NCBI GenBank assembly: GCA_021199355.1
Contig: JAJQIF010000009.1
Coordinates: 301,792 to 365,791 of the forward strand
Direction: 5' to 3'
Source: Oscillospiraceae bacterium
GTDB taxonomy: Bacteria > Bacillota > Clostridia > Oscillospirales > Ruminococcaceae
DNA: 64,000 bases
Part shown: positions 17,144-26,371 of the stretch, piece by piece
Layout of the letters: each line of letters opens with the position of its first letter
Position numbering within the stretch: the stretch's first letter is position 1
Notes under the pieces: generated by a model
Databases searched by the model: none
Seen by the model: the letters and a program-made list of their open reading frames with translations, nothing else
What the model was told of the DNA's origin: nothing
Made by a program: the position numbers and the translations under genes

Positions 17144-17346
17144 TGGCGAATTACGAAACCTGCCGCAAGTGCGGGCATAAGCTCGAAGGCGACGACATAG
17201 CGATTTATCGCAAGCTTGTGCTCAGGTGTGCAGATGAGTTTCTGTGCATCGACTGCCTGGCGGAGTATCTGGGGGTAAGCCGTGCGGCAATAGAAGCAAA
17301 AATCAGGTATTATCGCGAAAGCGGGACATGCCTTTTGTTCAGATAA
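17143..17346 (+). CDS. Small CxxC-pair protein, uncharacterised
   Basis: A 67-residue protein whose ATG overlaps the GH27 stop (TGATG), so it is translationally coupled. Two Cys pairs, 'CRKCGHKL' at the N-terminus and 'CIDCLAEYLGVS' in the middle, plus another Cys at each end of the central region, suggest a single zinc-ribbon-like fold followed by a basic helix ('SRAAIEAKIRYYRESG'). I recognise it only as a type of small protein seen in clostridia, without a known role. The track start at 17107 lies inside the GH27 gene. A strong terminator follows, so it ends the transcript. Confidence 0.78.
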   Translation: MANYETCRKCGHKLEGDDIAIYRKLVLRCADEFLCIDCLAEYLGVSRAAIEAKIRYYRESGTCLLFR

Positions 17347-17356
17347 GTTAATAAGA

Positions 17357-17382
17357 AGCCGGCAATTACGCCGGCTTTTTTA
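17357..17382 (+). terminator. Intrinsic terminator after the GH27/small-protein operon
   Basis: AGCCGGC, loop AATTAC, GCCGGCT, then TTTTTT. Confidence 0.92.
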
Positions 17383-17387
17383 ACGGG

Positions 17388-17433
17388 CTTTCAACATCTT
17401 AAGTGTGATATAGCGGTGAAAAGCTGTTGAAAG
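17388..17433. repeat. 9-bp inverted repeat upstream of the ABC/FtsX promoter
   Basis: CTTTCAACA (17388-17396) and TGTTGAAAG (17425-17433) are perfect inverted copies separated by 28 nt, ending 14 nt before the -35 box. The half-site spacing and location suggest a regulator site, but no regulator gene is adjacent. Confidence 0.45.
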
Positions 17434-17447
17434 ATAGCCGAGGCTAA

Positions 17448-17476
17448 TTGACTTTTGCGACATGTGATGATATTAT
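17448..17476 (+). promoter_or_regulatory. Promoter of the ABC/FtsX exporter gene
   Basis: TTGACT (17448-17453), 17 nt, TATTAT (17471-17476), about 100 nt before the start codon, leaving a long leader. Confidence 0.75.
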
Positions 17477-17578
17477 AGAGTTTAAGACAAAATCAATAAT
17501 AAGACACCTTTGAAAAAGTTGTCGGGCAATGGTATTACATATGTGAAAGGAGAGCCTTAAACAAGGCGACATATAATA

Positions 17579-20518
17579 ATGCTGAAACTAACCAATATCA
17601 CAAAGGATTATTTCGTCGGTGACGAAACGATACACGCCCTGAAAGGTATAAGCATCGAGTTCAGGAAAAGTGAATTTGTTGCAATCTTAGGACCTTCCGG
17701 TTGTGGCAAGACGACGCTTTTAAACATCATCGGCGGACTCGACCAATACACGTCCGGCGACCTGTCCATAAATCGCCGTTCAACCAAGAAATTCAAGGAT
17801 TCCGACTGGGACAGCTACCGTAACCACTCTGTCGGCTTCGTCTTCCAGTCGTATAACCTGATTCCGCATCAGACGGTTCTCGCAAACGTTGAGCTTGCGT
17901 TGACGCTCTCGGGTGTCGGCAAGGCTGAGCGCAGAAAGAGGGCTATAGATGCCCTTAAAAAAGTAGGTCTCGAGGACCAGTTAAACAAAAAGCCGAACCA
18001 GATGTCCGGCGGTCAGATGCAAAGAGTTGCTATTGCAAGAGCACTCGTAAACGACCCTGAAATCCTGATGGCGGATGAACCCACAGGCGCACTCGATTCG
18101 ACGACAAGCGTTCAGATTATGGAGATTCTGAAGGAGGTCTCGAAGGACCGACTTGTTATAATGGTAACCCATAACCCCGAGCTTGCCGAGCAATATGCCA
18201 CAAGAATCGTCCGTTGTCTTGACGGCGTTGTTCAGAGCGACTCAAATCCTTATACCGAAGATGAATCTCAGCCTTCTCCCGACGAAATAAGAAAAGTCGG
18301 CAAAGAAAAGAAGCCGTCGATGTCCTTCGGAACCGCTCTTTCTCTGTCTCTTAATAACCTCATGACGAAGAAGGCACGAACGATACTGACCTGTTTTGCA
18401 GGTAGCATCGGAATAATAGGTATTGCTTTGATTTTAGCTGTGTCTACGGGTGTTCAGAACTATATCGACAGGGTTCAGGAGGACACACTTTCGTCATATC
18501 CGATAACCATCAGTGCAAGCGAGGTCGATATGACGGAGCTTATGACATCGCTGATGTCGACAAGCAGTGAAAACGAAGAAGAGCATGAGCTTGACGCCGT
18601 TTACAAGAGCAGTATCATGTCAAGCATGATGGAGTCGATGACGAATATCGAGACAAGAGAAAACAACCTCGTCAAGTTCAAGGAATATCTTGAAACGTCG
18701 GAAGAAATGAAGGATTACGCTTCAGCGTACACATACGAGTACGATACCGATATGAGCGTCTACGTCACGAATGCTGACGGCGAAATCGTCAAATCGGACT
18801 TAACCGACCTGATGACTTCTCTTTATGCAAGTATGGGTGTTGATATTTCAGGCTCAACGCTCACGAGCTATATGTCTCTTGACGCTTGGCAACAGCTTCT
18901 GAGCGGCATGGATGGCGAGATTGTAAACGAGTCGATGACCGAACAGTATGACGTCATAGCGGGACGTTGGCCCGAAAACTACGATGAGATTGTCATAGTT
19001 GTCGATTCGAACAACGAAATCAATGACATGATGCTCTATGCAATGGGACTTGTCACGAGCGATGAGCTTATCAGCGCGATGAGCGGTGAAGAAACCGACG
19101 ATGAGGACAGCGGTGTGACCTCATGGAGCTATGAAGACATCATGAACCTTGATTTCAGGGTAATCATGAACTGCGATAAATACCAGCTCAGTGAGGACGG
19201 AACAACTTATATCGATGCCACCGAAACCGAAACGGGTCTTCAGCTCCTCTATGATTCCGACAACGCCATAAAGCTTAAGGTCGTCGGCATCATTCGTCAG
19301 AGTGAAGACTCTGCATCAAGCTTCATGAGCGGAGTTATCGGCTACACAGGCGCGTTGACTGAATATATCATCGAAAGAACCGGGTCGAGTGACCTCGTAA
19401 CAGAGCAGATGGAGAATCCCGAGACCGATGTCCTGACAGGACTCAAGTTCTCAACCGGAGATGACGAGCTTTCTCTTGAGGATATCAAGGTCGAAGTTGA
19501 TGAGTGGATTTCAGAGCTCACCGATTCGGAGAAGGCGGAAGCATACCTTTCGCTTGCAAGCGTTCCGAGTGAAGACTATATAAGCACAGCTGTTGAGCAA
19601 TACCGCACGACGATGACCGATGAACAGATTGAGGACCTTCTCGTACAGGCATTTGTCAGCCAGACCCAGATGGATGAAGAGTCTATAAGGTCTTATATCG
19701 CGACACTCGATGCCACCACAGAGGACACATATATAAACCAGATTCTTTCCGCTTTGGTCGCTCAGCAATATGCCGAGACCATTTCGACTCAGCTCTCTGC
19801 TCTCAGCGATGCTGAGGTTGCCGCAATGTTCGATTCATATGAGCTTTCAGATGATGAATACCAGTCGCTCTATGACGAGAATATTCCGAGCGGTTTCTCG
19901 GATTCGACCTATGACGAAAACATGTCGCTTTTGGGCTATGTCGATCAGGGCTCACCCAGTGCAATCTATATCTATGCCGCATCGTTTGAAGACAAGGACG
20001 AAATCTCAACCTTGATTGAAGAATACAACGCAAGTGTTGACGAGGATGACCAGATTTCCTATACCGACTATATCGCGCTCCTGATGTCCTCGATGACGAC
20101 AATAATCAACGCTATTTCGTATGTCCTGATTGCGTTCGTAGCGATTTCGCTTATCGTTTCCTCAATCATGATTGCGGTCATAACCTACATCTCGGTTCTC
20201 GAGAGAACGAAGGAAATCGGTATTCTCCGCGCAATCGGTGCGTCGAAGGGCGATATCTCAAGAGTATTCAACGCCGAAACGCTTATCGAAGGATTTGTAT
20301 CGGGCGCAATGGGAATTATAATTTCTCTCCTGTTGCTGATTCCTATAAATATCATCCTGCAAAGCATCACAGGCATTTCCTACCTTGCGGCTTCGCTTCC
20401 TGCGGTGAGTGCAGTTGTACTCATAGTCATAAGCACGGTTCTCACTCTTATTTCCGGACTTGTTCCGTCAAGTATGGCGGCGAAGAAGGACCCCGTAGAG
20501 GCACTGAGAACAGAATAA
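17579..20518 (+). CDS. MacB-like ABC transporter: ATPase fused to FtsX-type permease
   Basis: ATPase and permease in one chain, the layout of MacB/LolCDE-type 'mechanotransmission' exporters. Walker A 'GPSGCGKTT' (38-46), signature 'MSGGQMQR' (about 141) and Walker B 'ILMADEPTGALDS' (about 161) are intact. The first membrane segment is at about 275-295. A very large extracytoplasmic region of roughly 540 residues, rich in Asp/Glu/Ser, follows, then three membrane segments with the FtsX core 'RTKEIGILRAIGASKGDI' (about 840-979). The start is ATG 17579, with only a weak AAGG 12 nt upstream. Single gene with its own promoter and terminator. The cargo (peptide, lipid or antibiotic) is unknown. 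Confidence 0.86.
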   Translation: MLKLTNITKDYFVGDETIHALKGISIEFRKSEFVAILGPSGCGKTTLLNIIGGLDQYTSGDLSINRRSTKKFKDSDWDSYRNHSVGFVFQSYNLIPHQTVLANVELALTLSGVGKAERRKRAIDALKKVGLEDQLNKKPNQMSGGQMQRVAIARALVNDPEILMADEPTGALDSTTSVQIMEILKEVSKDRLVIMVTHNPELAEQYATRIVRCLDGVVQSDSNPYTEDESQPSPDEIRKVGKEKKPSMSFGTALSLSLNNLMTKKARTILTCFAGSIGIIGIALILAVSTGVQNYIDRVQEDTLSSYPITISASEVDMTELMTSLMSTSSENEEEHELDAVYKSSIMSSMMESMTNIETRENNLVKFKEYLETSEEMKDYASAYTYEYDTDMSVYVTNADGEIVKSDLTDLMTSLYASMGVDISGSTLTSYMSLDAWQQLLSGMDGEIVNESMTEQYDVIAGRWPENYDEIVIVVDSNNEINDMMLYAMGLVTSDELISAMSGEETDDEDSGVTSWSYEDIMNLDFRVIMNCDKYQLSEDGTTYIDATETETGLQLLYDSDNAIKLKVVGIIRQSEDSASSFMSGVIGYTGALTEYIIERTGSSDLVTEQMENPETDVLTGLKFSTGDDELSLEDIKVEVDEWISELTDSEKAEAYLSLASVPSEDYISTAVEQYRTTMTDEQIEDLLVQAFVSQTQMDEESIRSYIATLDATTEDTYINQILSALVAQQYAETISTQLSALSDAEVAAMFDSYELSDDEYQSLYDENIPSGFSDSTYDENMSLLGYVDQGSPSAIYIYAASFEDKDEISTLIEEYNASVDEDDQISYTDYIALLMSSMTTIINAISYVLIAFVAISLIVSSIMIAVITYISVLERTKEIGILRAIGASKGDISRVFNAETLIEGFVSGAMGIIISLLLLIPINIILQSITGISYLAASLPAVSAVVLIVISTVLTLISGLVPSSMAAKKDPVEALRTE

Positions 20519-20531
20519 AATTTTGTAACAA

Positions 20532-20570
20532 AAAAGAGCTAACGGCACGATTTGTGGCGTTAGCTCTTTT
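20532..20570. terminator. Bidirectional terminator between the ABC/FtsX gene and mfd
   Basis: 13-bp perfect stem AAAAGAGCTAACG / CGTTAGCTCTTTT, with T-rich exits on both strands; it separates convergent transcripts. Confidence 0.9.
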
Positions 20571-20580
20571 ACTGTTATTA

Positions 20581-23500
20581 CTATTCCGCTTGCATTGTCT
20601 CCACGACCGCCTTCATCATCTGTAGCGGCTGTTCTTTCTTCCCGAGTGTGAGCTGGATATATCCGCCCTCGGAGCCGTTTACAAGGATTCTGCCGGCAAA
20701 CTTCTTCGTAAGATTCATGATGGAATTGACCGAAGCGTTCTCGGTGACATAGAAGATAAGGTTGTTACCTCGCTGGGTTATTTCCTTGATTCCGAGTCTC
20801 GCCGCACCGTTTCTTACGAGTGCAACGTCTATAAGACCCATAACCGATTTCGGCGGTTCTCCGTAGCGGTCGATAAACTCGTCGATAACGTCTTCCGAAT
20901 CCTCAACGGTCAGTATGGAGGCAATCTTCCGATAGGCTTCAAGCCTTGCCTTAAGCGACTCGATATAGGTCTCAGGAATAAAAGCATCAATCGTGACGTC
21001 GACAAGACAGTCCTCCGAAGCTTTCGGCTTGGTTTCTCCCTTGCTTGCGGCTATGGCTTCCTCAAGGAGCTGTAGGTACATATCATATCCAACAGCTTCC
21101 ATGTGCCCATGCTGTTTCGCAGAGAGTATCGACCCGACGCCTCTTATTTCGAGGTCCCTGAGGGCTATCTTGAATCCCGAGCCGAACTGCGTCAGTTCTC
21201 TTATCGCTTCAAGCCTCTTTGCGGCGACCTCCGACAGGACCTTTCCACGCCTGAATGTGAAATAGGCATACGCTCTTCTTGACGAACGCCCTACACGTCC
21301 CCTCAGCTGATATAGCTGTGAAAGCCCGAATCTGTCGGCATCCTCGATAATGAGTGTATTTACATTAGGAACATCGACGCCGGTCTCAATGATAGTGGTA
21401 CATACGAGAATGTCGATTTCTCGTTCCAGAAGCTGTCGCCATATTTCCGAAAGCTCCCTCTCGTCCATCTGTCCGTGAGCGACACCAATTTTAGCTCCCG
21501 GGAGATTCTGTTGAAGCCTGTATGCGCACGCATCGAGAGTTTCAATCCTGTTGTGTATGTAGTATACCTGTCCGCCACGCCGAAGCTCCTTATGAATCGC
21601 CTGCAGGATAACACCCTGCTGATATTCTATAACGTATGTCTGAACGGGATATCTGTCCGCCGGCGGTTCCTCGATAACAGACATATCTCTTATTCCGCTG
21701 AGCGCCATATTGAGGGTTCGGGGAATAGGGGTAGCCGAAAGAGTCAGAATATCAACAGAAGGGTAGAGCTCTTTCATATGCTCCTTGTGGGCAACGCCGA
21801 ATCTCTGTTCTTCATCTATAATGAGAAGTCCCAAGTCCTTGAACCTGATATCATTCTGAACAAGCCTGTGAGTGCCGATTACGAGGTCGATTTCGCCTCT
21901 CTCAAGCTTTCTTGCAATTACCTTCTGCTCTTTCTGAGAACGGAACCTCGACATCAGCTCTATATTTACGTCGAAGTGTTCGAAACGCCTTAAAGCAGTC
22001 TGATAGTGTTGCCAAGCAAGAACAGTCGTCGGAACGAGTATAGCGCACTGCTTTCCGTCAAGAATGCACTTCATGGCGGCTCTGAGAGCGACTTCGGTCT
22101 TCCCGAATCCTACGTCTCCGCAGAGAAGTCTGTCCATTGGGACAGGCTTTTGCATATCGGATTTTATTTCTTGTATTGACCTGAGCTGGTCGTCGGTTTC
22201 CTGATATTCGAATCTCTCCTCAAACTCCGTCTGCCAGACGTTGTCCTCAGAAAATGCAAAGCCCTTCGCAAGCTGTCTCTGGGCATAAAGCTTTATAAGC
22301 TCGTCTGCCATGTCCTTGCATGCTTTCTTGACCCGGGCTCTCGTTTTCGCCCATTCGGTCCCGCCGAGCTTACTCAGCTTGACGTTCTCGTCGTCGCCGG
22401 TTCCCACATACTTCGAAACCATATCAAGCTGTGTGACGGGGACATACAATACGTCTGTTCCGGCATACTTGATGGTAATGTAGTCTTTCGTGACCCCGTT
22501 CGTCTCAATGCTCGAGATTCCCTCAAACTTGCCGATTCCGTGCAGGCTGTGGACAACAAGATCTCCTTTTGAAATATCCGAAATGCTGTTGATTCGTTCC
22601 GAATTGTCGGGGCGTTTTTTGCTTCTCTTTCGAGCCGTAAAGACCTTTTGCTGAGTGATAACGGCGAATTTCGCCGTGGGGTATTCGAACCCTCCCGAAA
22701 GACAGCCGACACCGACATACACGAGCCCTTCCTGATAGACAGATTTATCGTTCAGTCTCTGGACTTTATACCCGTTTCGCTCGATATCCTGCGAGACAAT
22801 GCTTGCCGCCTTTGTGCTTCCAACAAGCACGACCATACAAAAGCCCCTTGTGATATAGTTTTCAATCTCGTCGTCAAGGGTTGCCGAGTCTCCGCTCCAG
22901 ACGGACGACTGGTAAGCCTCCGCAGAAATAAGCTTCTTGAGCCTTACGTCCGACCCGTGCATGAACGTGTCAAGATAAACGCATCCCATCTTCAAGGCTT
23001 TCTGGAACATCACTGCCGGTTCAATAGTGAATCCAGACATCTCTTTGAAGAGTAGTCCGTCTTCATACAGAAGTTTAATATCCTCCGAAAGCTGTGCCGT
23101 GACGTCTTTCGCTTTCTCCAGAACGTCTGAATACTCACAGATAACACAAACGCCGTCCTCGAAATAATCGAAAACTGTGCTTGTCTCGCCATAAATCTGC
23201 TTGTAGTATTTGTCAAGGCTTGCCGGCATCAGACCGGAATTTATCAGATCCAAATCCTGATTCAGGTGCTTCTTAATCTCTGGGGAACGCTTGCTGGATA
23301 CTTTTTCGAGTAGTTCTTTTACCTCAAAGGCGAGATTTTCGCCTGATATCAGAAGCTCTTTGGCAGGGGATATGGTAACGCTCTTGATAGTGTCAAATCG
23401 TCTCTGTGATTCGATATCAAAGGTTGAAACCGTGTCGATTTCGTCGCCCCAGAGCTCGAGTCTTATCGGCATGTTCATTCCGACGGGGAAGATGTCGACA

Positions 23501-24033
23501 ATCGAGCCTCTTATCGAAAACTGCCCGACTCCTTCTGTCTGCGGATAGCGTGTGTAGCCCATCTCGATAAGCCTCTCCGAGAGCTTTTCCGTATCAACCG
23601 AGTCGGCAGGGGAGAGAGTAAAGCTCATATCCCGGAGCATCTCCGGCGGAATCGTCCCCTCAAGGCATGCTTCGGCACTGCAAACGAGCACTTTTGCGGA
23701 CCCATTTTGAAGCTTTTCAAGAGCATAGATCCTCTTCTGCTCGTATTCCCGCGAGACAGCATCGACATCGGCGAGTATTATATCCCTTGCAGGGAACTGG
23801 CAGGCGATTTCTCTTCCTGCCATCTCGTTTATGTCGGACACCATTCTCACTGCGCTTGCGTCGTCGGGAGTGATGACCAGAACCGGTCTGTCCTGAGAAA
23901 GGCTGAGAACCGCATGCGCTTTATGAACGGACGAAAGCCCCGTCACCGAAGTGGGGAGCTGTCCGGATTTTACTGCCGTGTTTAGCTCCCGTAAGAATGA
24001 AAGCCTGTCTATGGCATCATAAAAAATACCCAT
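20581..24033 (-). CDS. mfd: Transcription-repair coupling factor Mfd
   Basis: ATP-driven translocase that removes RNA polymerase stalled at DNA damage and recruits UvrA. At 1150 residues it is full length. Seen in order: the UvrB-homology region, the polymerase-interacting domain start 'GDLVVHSLHGIGKFEGI', helicase motif I 'LLCGDVGFGKTEVALRAA', motif II 'IIDEEQRFGV', motif III 'TLSATPIPRTL' and motif VI region 'QLRGRVGRS'. The TRG motif and C-terminal UvrA-binding-occluding domain follow. AAGGA lies 6 nt before ATG 24033. Last gene of glmU-pth-mfd on the minus strand; three tandem palindromes lie just upstream. Confidence 0.97.
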   Translation of the reverse strand: MGIFYDAIDRLSFLRELNTAVKSGQLPTSVTGLSSVHKAHAVLSLSQDRPVLVITPDDASAVRMVSDINEMAGREIACQFPARDIILADVDAVSREYEQKRIYALEKLQNGSAKVLVCSAEACLEGTIPPEMLRDMSFTLSPADSVDTEKLSERLIEMGYTRYPQTEGVGQFSIRGSIVDIFPVGMNMPIRLELWGDEIDTVSTFDIESQRRFDTIKSVTISPAKELLISGENLAFEVKELLEKVSSKRSPEIKKHLNQDLDLINSGLMPASLDKYYKQIYGETSTVFDYFEDGVCVICEYSDVLEKAKDVTAQLSEDIKLLYEDGLLFKEMSGFTIEPAVMFQKALKMGCVYLDTFMHGSDVRLKKLISAEAYQSSVWSGDSATLDDEIENYITRGFCMVVLVGSTKAASIVSQDIERNGYKVQRLNDKSVYQEGLVYVGVGCLSGGFEYPTAKFAVITQQKVFTARKRSKKRPDNSERINSISDISKGDLVVHSLHGIGKFEGISSIETNGVTKDYITIKYAGTDVLYVPVTQLDMVSKYVGTGDDENVKLSKLGGTEWAKTRARVKKACKDMADELIKLYAQRQLAKGFAFSEDNVWQTEFEERFEYQETDDQLRSIQEIKSDMQKPVPMDRLLCGDVGFGKTEVALRAAMKCILDGKQCAILVPTTVLAWQHYQTALRRFEHFDVNIELMSRFRSQKEQKVIARKLERGEIDLVIGTHRLVQNDIRFKDLGLLIIDEEQRFGVAHKEHMKELYPSVDILTLSATPIPRTLNMALSGIRDMSVIEEPPADRYPVQTYVIEYQQGVILQAIHKELRRGGQVYYIHNRIETLDACAYRLQQNLPGAKIGVAHGQMDERELSEIWRQLLEREIDILVCTTIIETGVDVPNVNTLIIEDADRFGLSQLYQLRGRVGRSSRRAYAYFTFRRGKVLSEVAAKRLEAIRELTQFGSGFKIALRDLEIRGVGSILSAKQHGHMEAVGYDMYLQLLEEAIAASKGETKPKASEDCLVDVTIDAFIPETYIESLKARLEAYRKIASILTVEDSEDVIDEFIDRYGEPPKSVMGLIDVALVRNGAARLGIKEITQRGNNLIFYVTENASVNSIMNLTKKFAGRILVNGSEGGYIQLTLGKKEQPLQMMKAVVETMQAE

Positions 24034-24062
24034 AATATTCCTTCCAAATATTAAAAGATTGG

Positions 24063-24115
24063 CTTAACGACAGTTAAGCCCACTTAACGCTAGTTATGAC
24101 TTAACATCAGTTAAG
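24063..24115. repeat. Three tandem CTTAAC-N4-GTTAAG palindromes between pth and mfd
   Basis: CTTAACGACAGTTAAG (24063-24078), CTTAACGCTAGTTATG (24083-24098, one mismatch) and CTTAACATCAGTTAAG (24100-24115) fill most of the pth-mfd gap; the third runs over the pth stop codon. Each can be a DNA operator half-site pair or, as RNA, a 6-bp hairpin with a 4-nt loop. The array ends 30 nt upstream of the mfd start codon. Confidence 0.75.
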
Positions 24116-24709
24116 TCTGTTCATAGCTTCGTCAATCTTGCCATCGACGATAAGTTCAACACCGGTAATAGCTCTGTCAAAGGCTTCATTCATGGTGACA
24201 AACTCACTGTCAGTGAATCTCGAAAGAACCCATGCCGCCAGGTCATATTCCGGGTTCGGCTTCGCACCGATTCCGATTTTGACTCGAGGGAAGGTGTCCT
24301 TTCCACTTAAGTATATGATGCTCCGAAGTCCCTTCTGACCTCCGTCCGAGCCCTTTCTCTTAACCCGGATTTTGCCTAAATCAAGCGAGATATCGTCACA
24401 GATGACAAGCACATTCTCGATGGGAATCTTATAGAAATTCATCGCCTCGACAACAGCCTCGCCGCTTGAATTCATCATCGTTGTCGGCTTCATGATAAGA
24501 CACTTCTTGCCGGATATCGTAGCCTCTCCGCAGAGCGACTTGAACTTGAGCCTTTTGAGCTTGATGTTATACTTCTCAGCTAGCTTTTCGACCGTAAGCC
24601 AACCGCAGTTGTGGCGTGTTCTCTCATACTGAGATCCGGGATTTCCTAAGCCCACAATAAGCCATTCAATGCTTCCGGCTGTCTCTTTCTTTTTCGTAAA
24701 TAACCCCAT
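24107..24709 (-). CDS. pth: Peptidyl-tRNA hydrolase
   Basis: Frees tRNA from peptidyl-tRNA that drops off ribosomes; essential in most bacteria (called spoVC in Bacillus). The 200-residue protein contains 'LIVGLGNPGSQYERTRHNCGW' with the catalytic His, 'KPTTMMNSSGEAV', 'VICDDISLDLGKIRVKRKGS' and 'GGQKGLRSI'. A short basic lead 'MGLFTKKKETAGS' precedes the conserved core. GGAGG lies 5 nt before ATG 24709. It sits between glmU and mfd, the order known from Bacillus (glmU-prs-ctc-spoVC-fin-mfd) but without prs, ctc and fin. Confidence 0.96.
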   Translation of the reverse strand: MGLFTKKKETAGSIEWLIVGLGNPGSQYERTRHNCGWLTVEKLAEKYNIKLKRLKFKSLCGEATISGKKCLIMKPTTMMNSSGEAVVEAMNFYKIPIENVLVICDDISLDLGKIRVKRKGSDGGQKGLRSIIYLSGKDTFPRVKIGIGAKPNPEYDLAAWVLSRFTDSEFVTMNEAFDRAITGVELIVDGKIDEAMNRLN

Positions 24710-24785
24710 TTATATCCTCCGTTCATGACTTCAACCCGCACAACCGAAGTCGGGCGGGTGAGTGGTTTTATTTCTTCATTGTGAT

Positions 24786-26204
24786 TTAATCCTTTAGCTT
24801 TTCTTCGAGCTCTTTGCCTTTTTCAATATGGCGCTTAAGCTTATGCTCGGCATAGCCTTCCCTGATTTCAAGCTTTGAACGTTCAATGGCAAGCGCCCCG
24901 TCCGGAACATTCTTGCTGACTGTAGACCCCGCCGCAGTATAGGCGCAGTCGCCGATATTGACAGGAGCAATCAAATTAGTATTGCATCCAATAAACGCAT
25001 TATCGCCGATGCTGCATCTTGCTTTATTGGTTCCGTCATAGTTGACCGTCACAACGCCGCAACCGAAGTTGACGTTCTTTCCGACGTCGCTGTCGCCGAC
25101 ATATGTAAGATGAGCAACAGCCGTGCCTTCTCCGATTACGGAATTTTTAATCTCGACGAAATCGCCGACATGGGCATAGTCTTTTATAACAGTACCGGCT
25201 CTCAACTGTACGAACGGACCCACGGAAACATGCGATTCGACAGTGGCGTCATGAGCCACAACATTATCGAGCGTCGAATCATCTCCGACAACGGTGTTCT
25301 CAAGCCTCGAGTTCGGACCGATAACGCAATTCGTACCAATAACAGTATTGCCGGTGAGAATAGTTGACGGCAAAATCTTCGTGCCTGCACCAATCCTGAC
25401 ATCGGGGGAAATTGTAATTCCGTCGGTTGTGATAAACTCAACGCCGTTCTCGAGGTGTCGCTCAATTATTCTCTTTCTTGCGATGTCGTTGAGCTTCAAT
25501 AGCCCTTTTCTGTCATTAGCGCCTAAAACTGCGTCAGAATTGTCCGTTTTGAACGCAGTGACCTTCAAGCCTTTTGAGGTCATGAGGGCGACGGTATCTG
25601 TAAGATAATACTCTCCCTGAGCGTTTTCCCTTGTCAGCATCGGTAGGAATTCGAGAAGCTTCTCTGTGTCGAACCAATAGCATCCGGAATTTATCTCCCG
25701 TATTTTTCTCTCCTTGGGCGTGCAGTCCCTTTCCTCGATAATTGCACTCAGCTCTCCGCCTTTGCGGACTATTCTTCCGTAACCGTATGGGTTAGGGGAA
25801 TCGGCTGTGATAACGGTTGCCGCACTTCCGCTCAGCTTGTGAAATTCAAGAGCCGCTCTTATCGTCTTGAAGTCGATAAAAGGCGAATCGCCGCAGGCAA
25901 CAAGAGTGTGGCTTTCAGAATTCTTTTTAAGAAAATCCGAAAGAAACTCTTTTGCACACATAACTGCATGACCGGTTCCGAGTCTTTGAGACTGTAAAAC
26001 TGTTTCATATTTTCCGCAAAGATAATTGTCTATTTCATCCGCACCGTAGCCTTTGACTACGCAGATATTTTCAATTCCCGCATTCTCGCAAGCTTCCGTT
26101 ACCCATGAGAGCATCGGCTTCCCGAGCACCTCCATAAGAACCTTCGGCTTGTCTGAGTGCATTCTTTTTCCCGCACCGGCGGCGAGGATAATCGCGTTCT
26201 CCAT
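24786..26204 (-). CDS. glmU: Bifunctional GlmU: GlcN-1-P acetyltransferase / GlcNAc-1-P uridylyltransferase
   Basis: Makes UDP-GlcNAc for peptidoglycan and other envelope polymers. The N-terminal pyrophosphorylase domain opens 'AIILAAGAGKRMHSDKPKVL'; the C-terminal half is a left-handed beta-helix of hexapeptide repeats ('VIGTNCVIGPNSRLEN', 'VHVGDFVEIKNS'-like turns), including 'YDGTNKARCSIGDNAFIG'. It has 472 residues from ATG 26204, which has GGAGG 5 nt upstream; the track's 26327 start adds a non-homologous stretch that covers the promoter. First gene of the glmU-pth-mfd unit. Confidence 0.96.
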   Translation of the reverse strand: MENAIILAAGAGKRMHSDKPKVLMEVLGKPMLSWVTEACENAGIENICVVKGYGADEIDNYLCGKYETVLQSQRLGTGHAVMCAKEFLSDFLKKNSESHTLVACGDSPFIDFKTIRAALEFHKLSGSAATVITADSPNPYGYGRIVRKGGELSAIIEERDCTPKERKIREINSGCYWFDTEKLLEFLPMLTRENAQGEYYLTDTVALMTSKGLKVTAFKTDNSDAVLGANDRKGLLKLNDIARKRIIERHLENGVEFITTDGITISPDVRIGAGTKILPSTILTGNTVIGTNCVIGPNSRLENTVVGDDSTLDNVVAHDATVESHVSVGPFVQLRAGTVIKDYAHVGDFVEIKNSVIGEGTAVAHLTYVGDSDVGKNVNFGCGVVTVNYDGTNKARCSIGDNAFIGCNTNLIAPVNIGDCAYTAAGSTVSKNVPDGALAIERSKLEIREGYAEHKLKRHIEKGKELEEKLKD

Positions 26205-26262
26205 GTCTGCCTCCATAATCGCATTAAGAGCGTCTTTTCTGACGCTTATTCTAACCCAATTT

Positions 26263-26291
26263 ATTATAGCGCAAACGAAAAATTCTTTCAA
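26263..26291 (-). promoter_or_regulatory. Promoter of glmU-pth-mfd
   Basis: Minus-strand TTGAAA, 17 nt, TATAAT, about 60 nt upstream of the chosen glmU ATG; a GCGTC/GACGC hairpin lies in the leader. Confidence 0.85.
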
Positions 26292-26371
26292 GAGCATTCT
26301 TACGTTGCATTTTGTATAAAAATGCACAAATTTTGTGCCTGTAATTTGTCATATTTTTTCTTCAAAGGGTA

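Noticed and set aside
24710-24785. Hairpin between glmU and pth as a terminator
   Set aside because: ACCCGC/GCGGGT pairing is short and lacks a U-tract on the minus strand.
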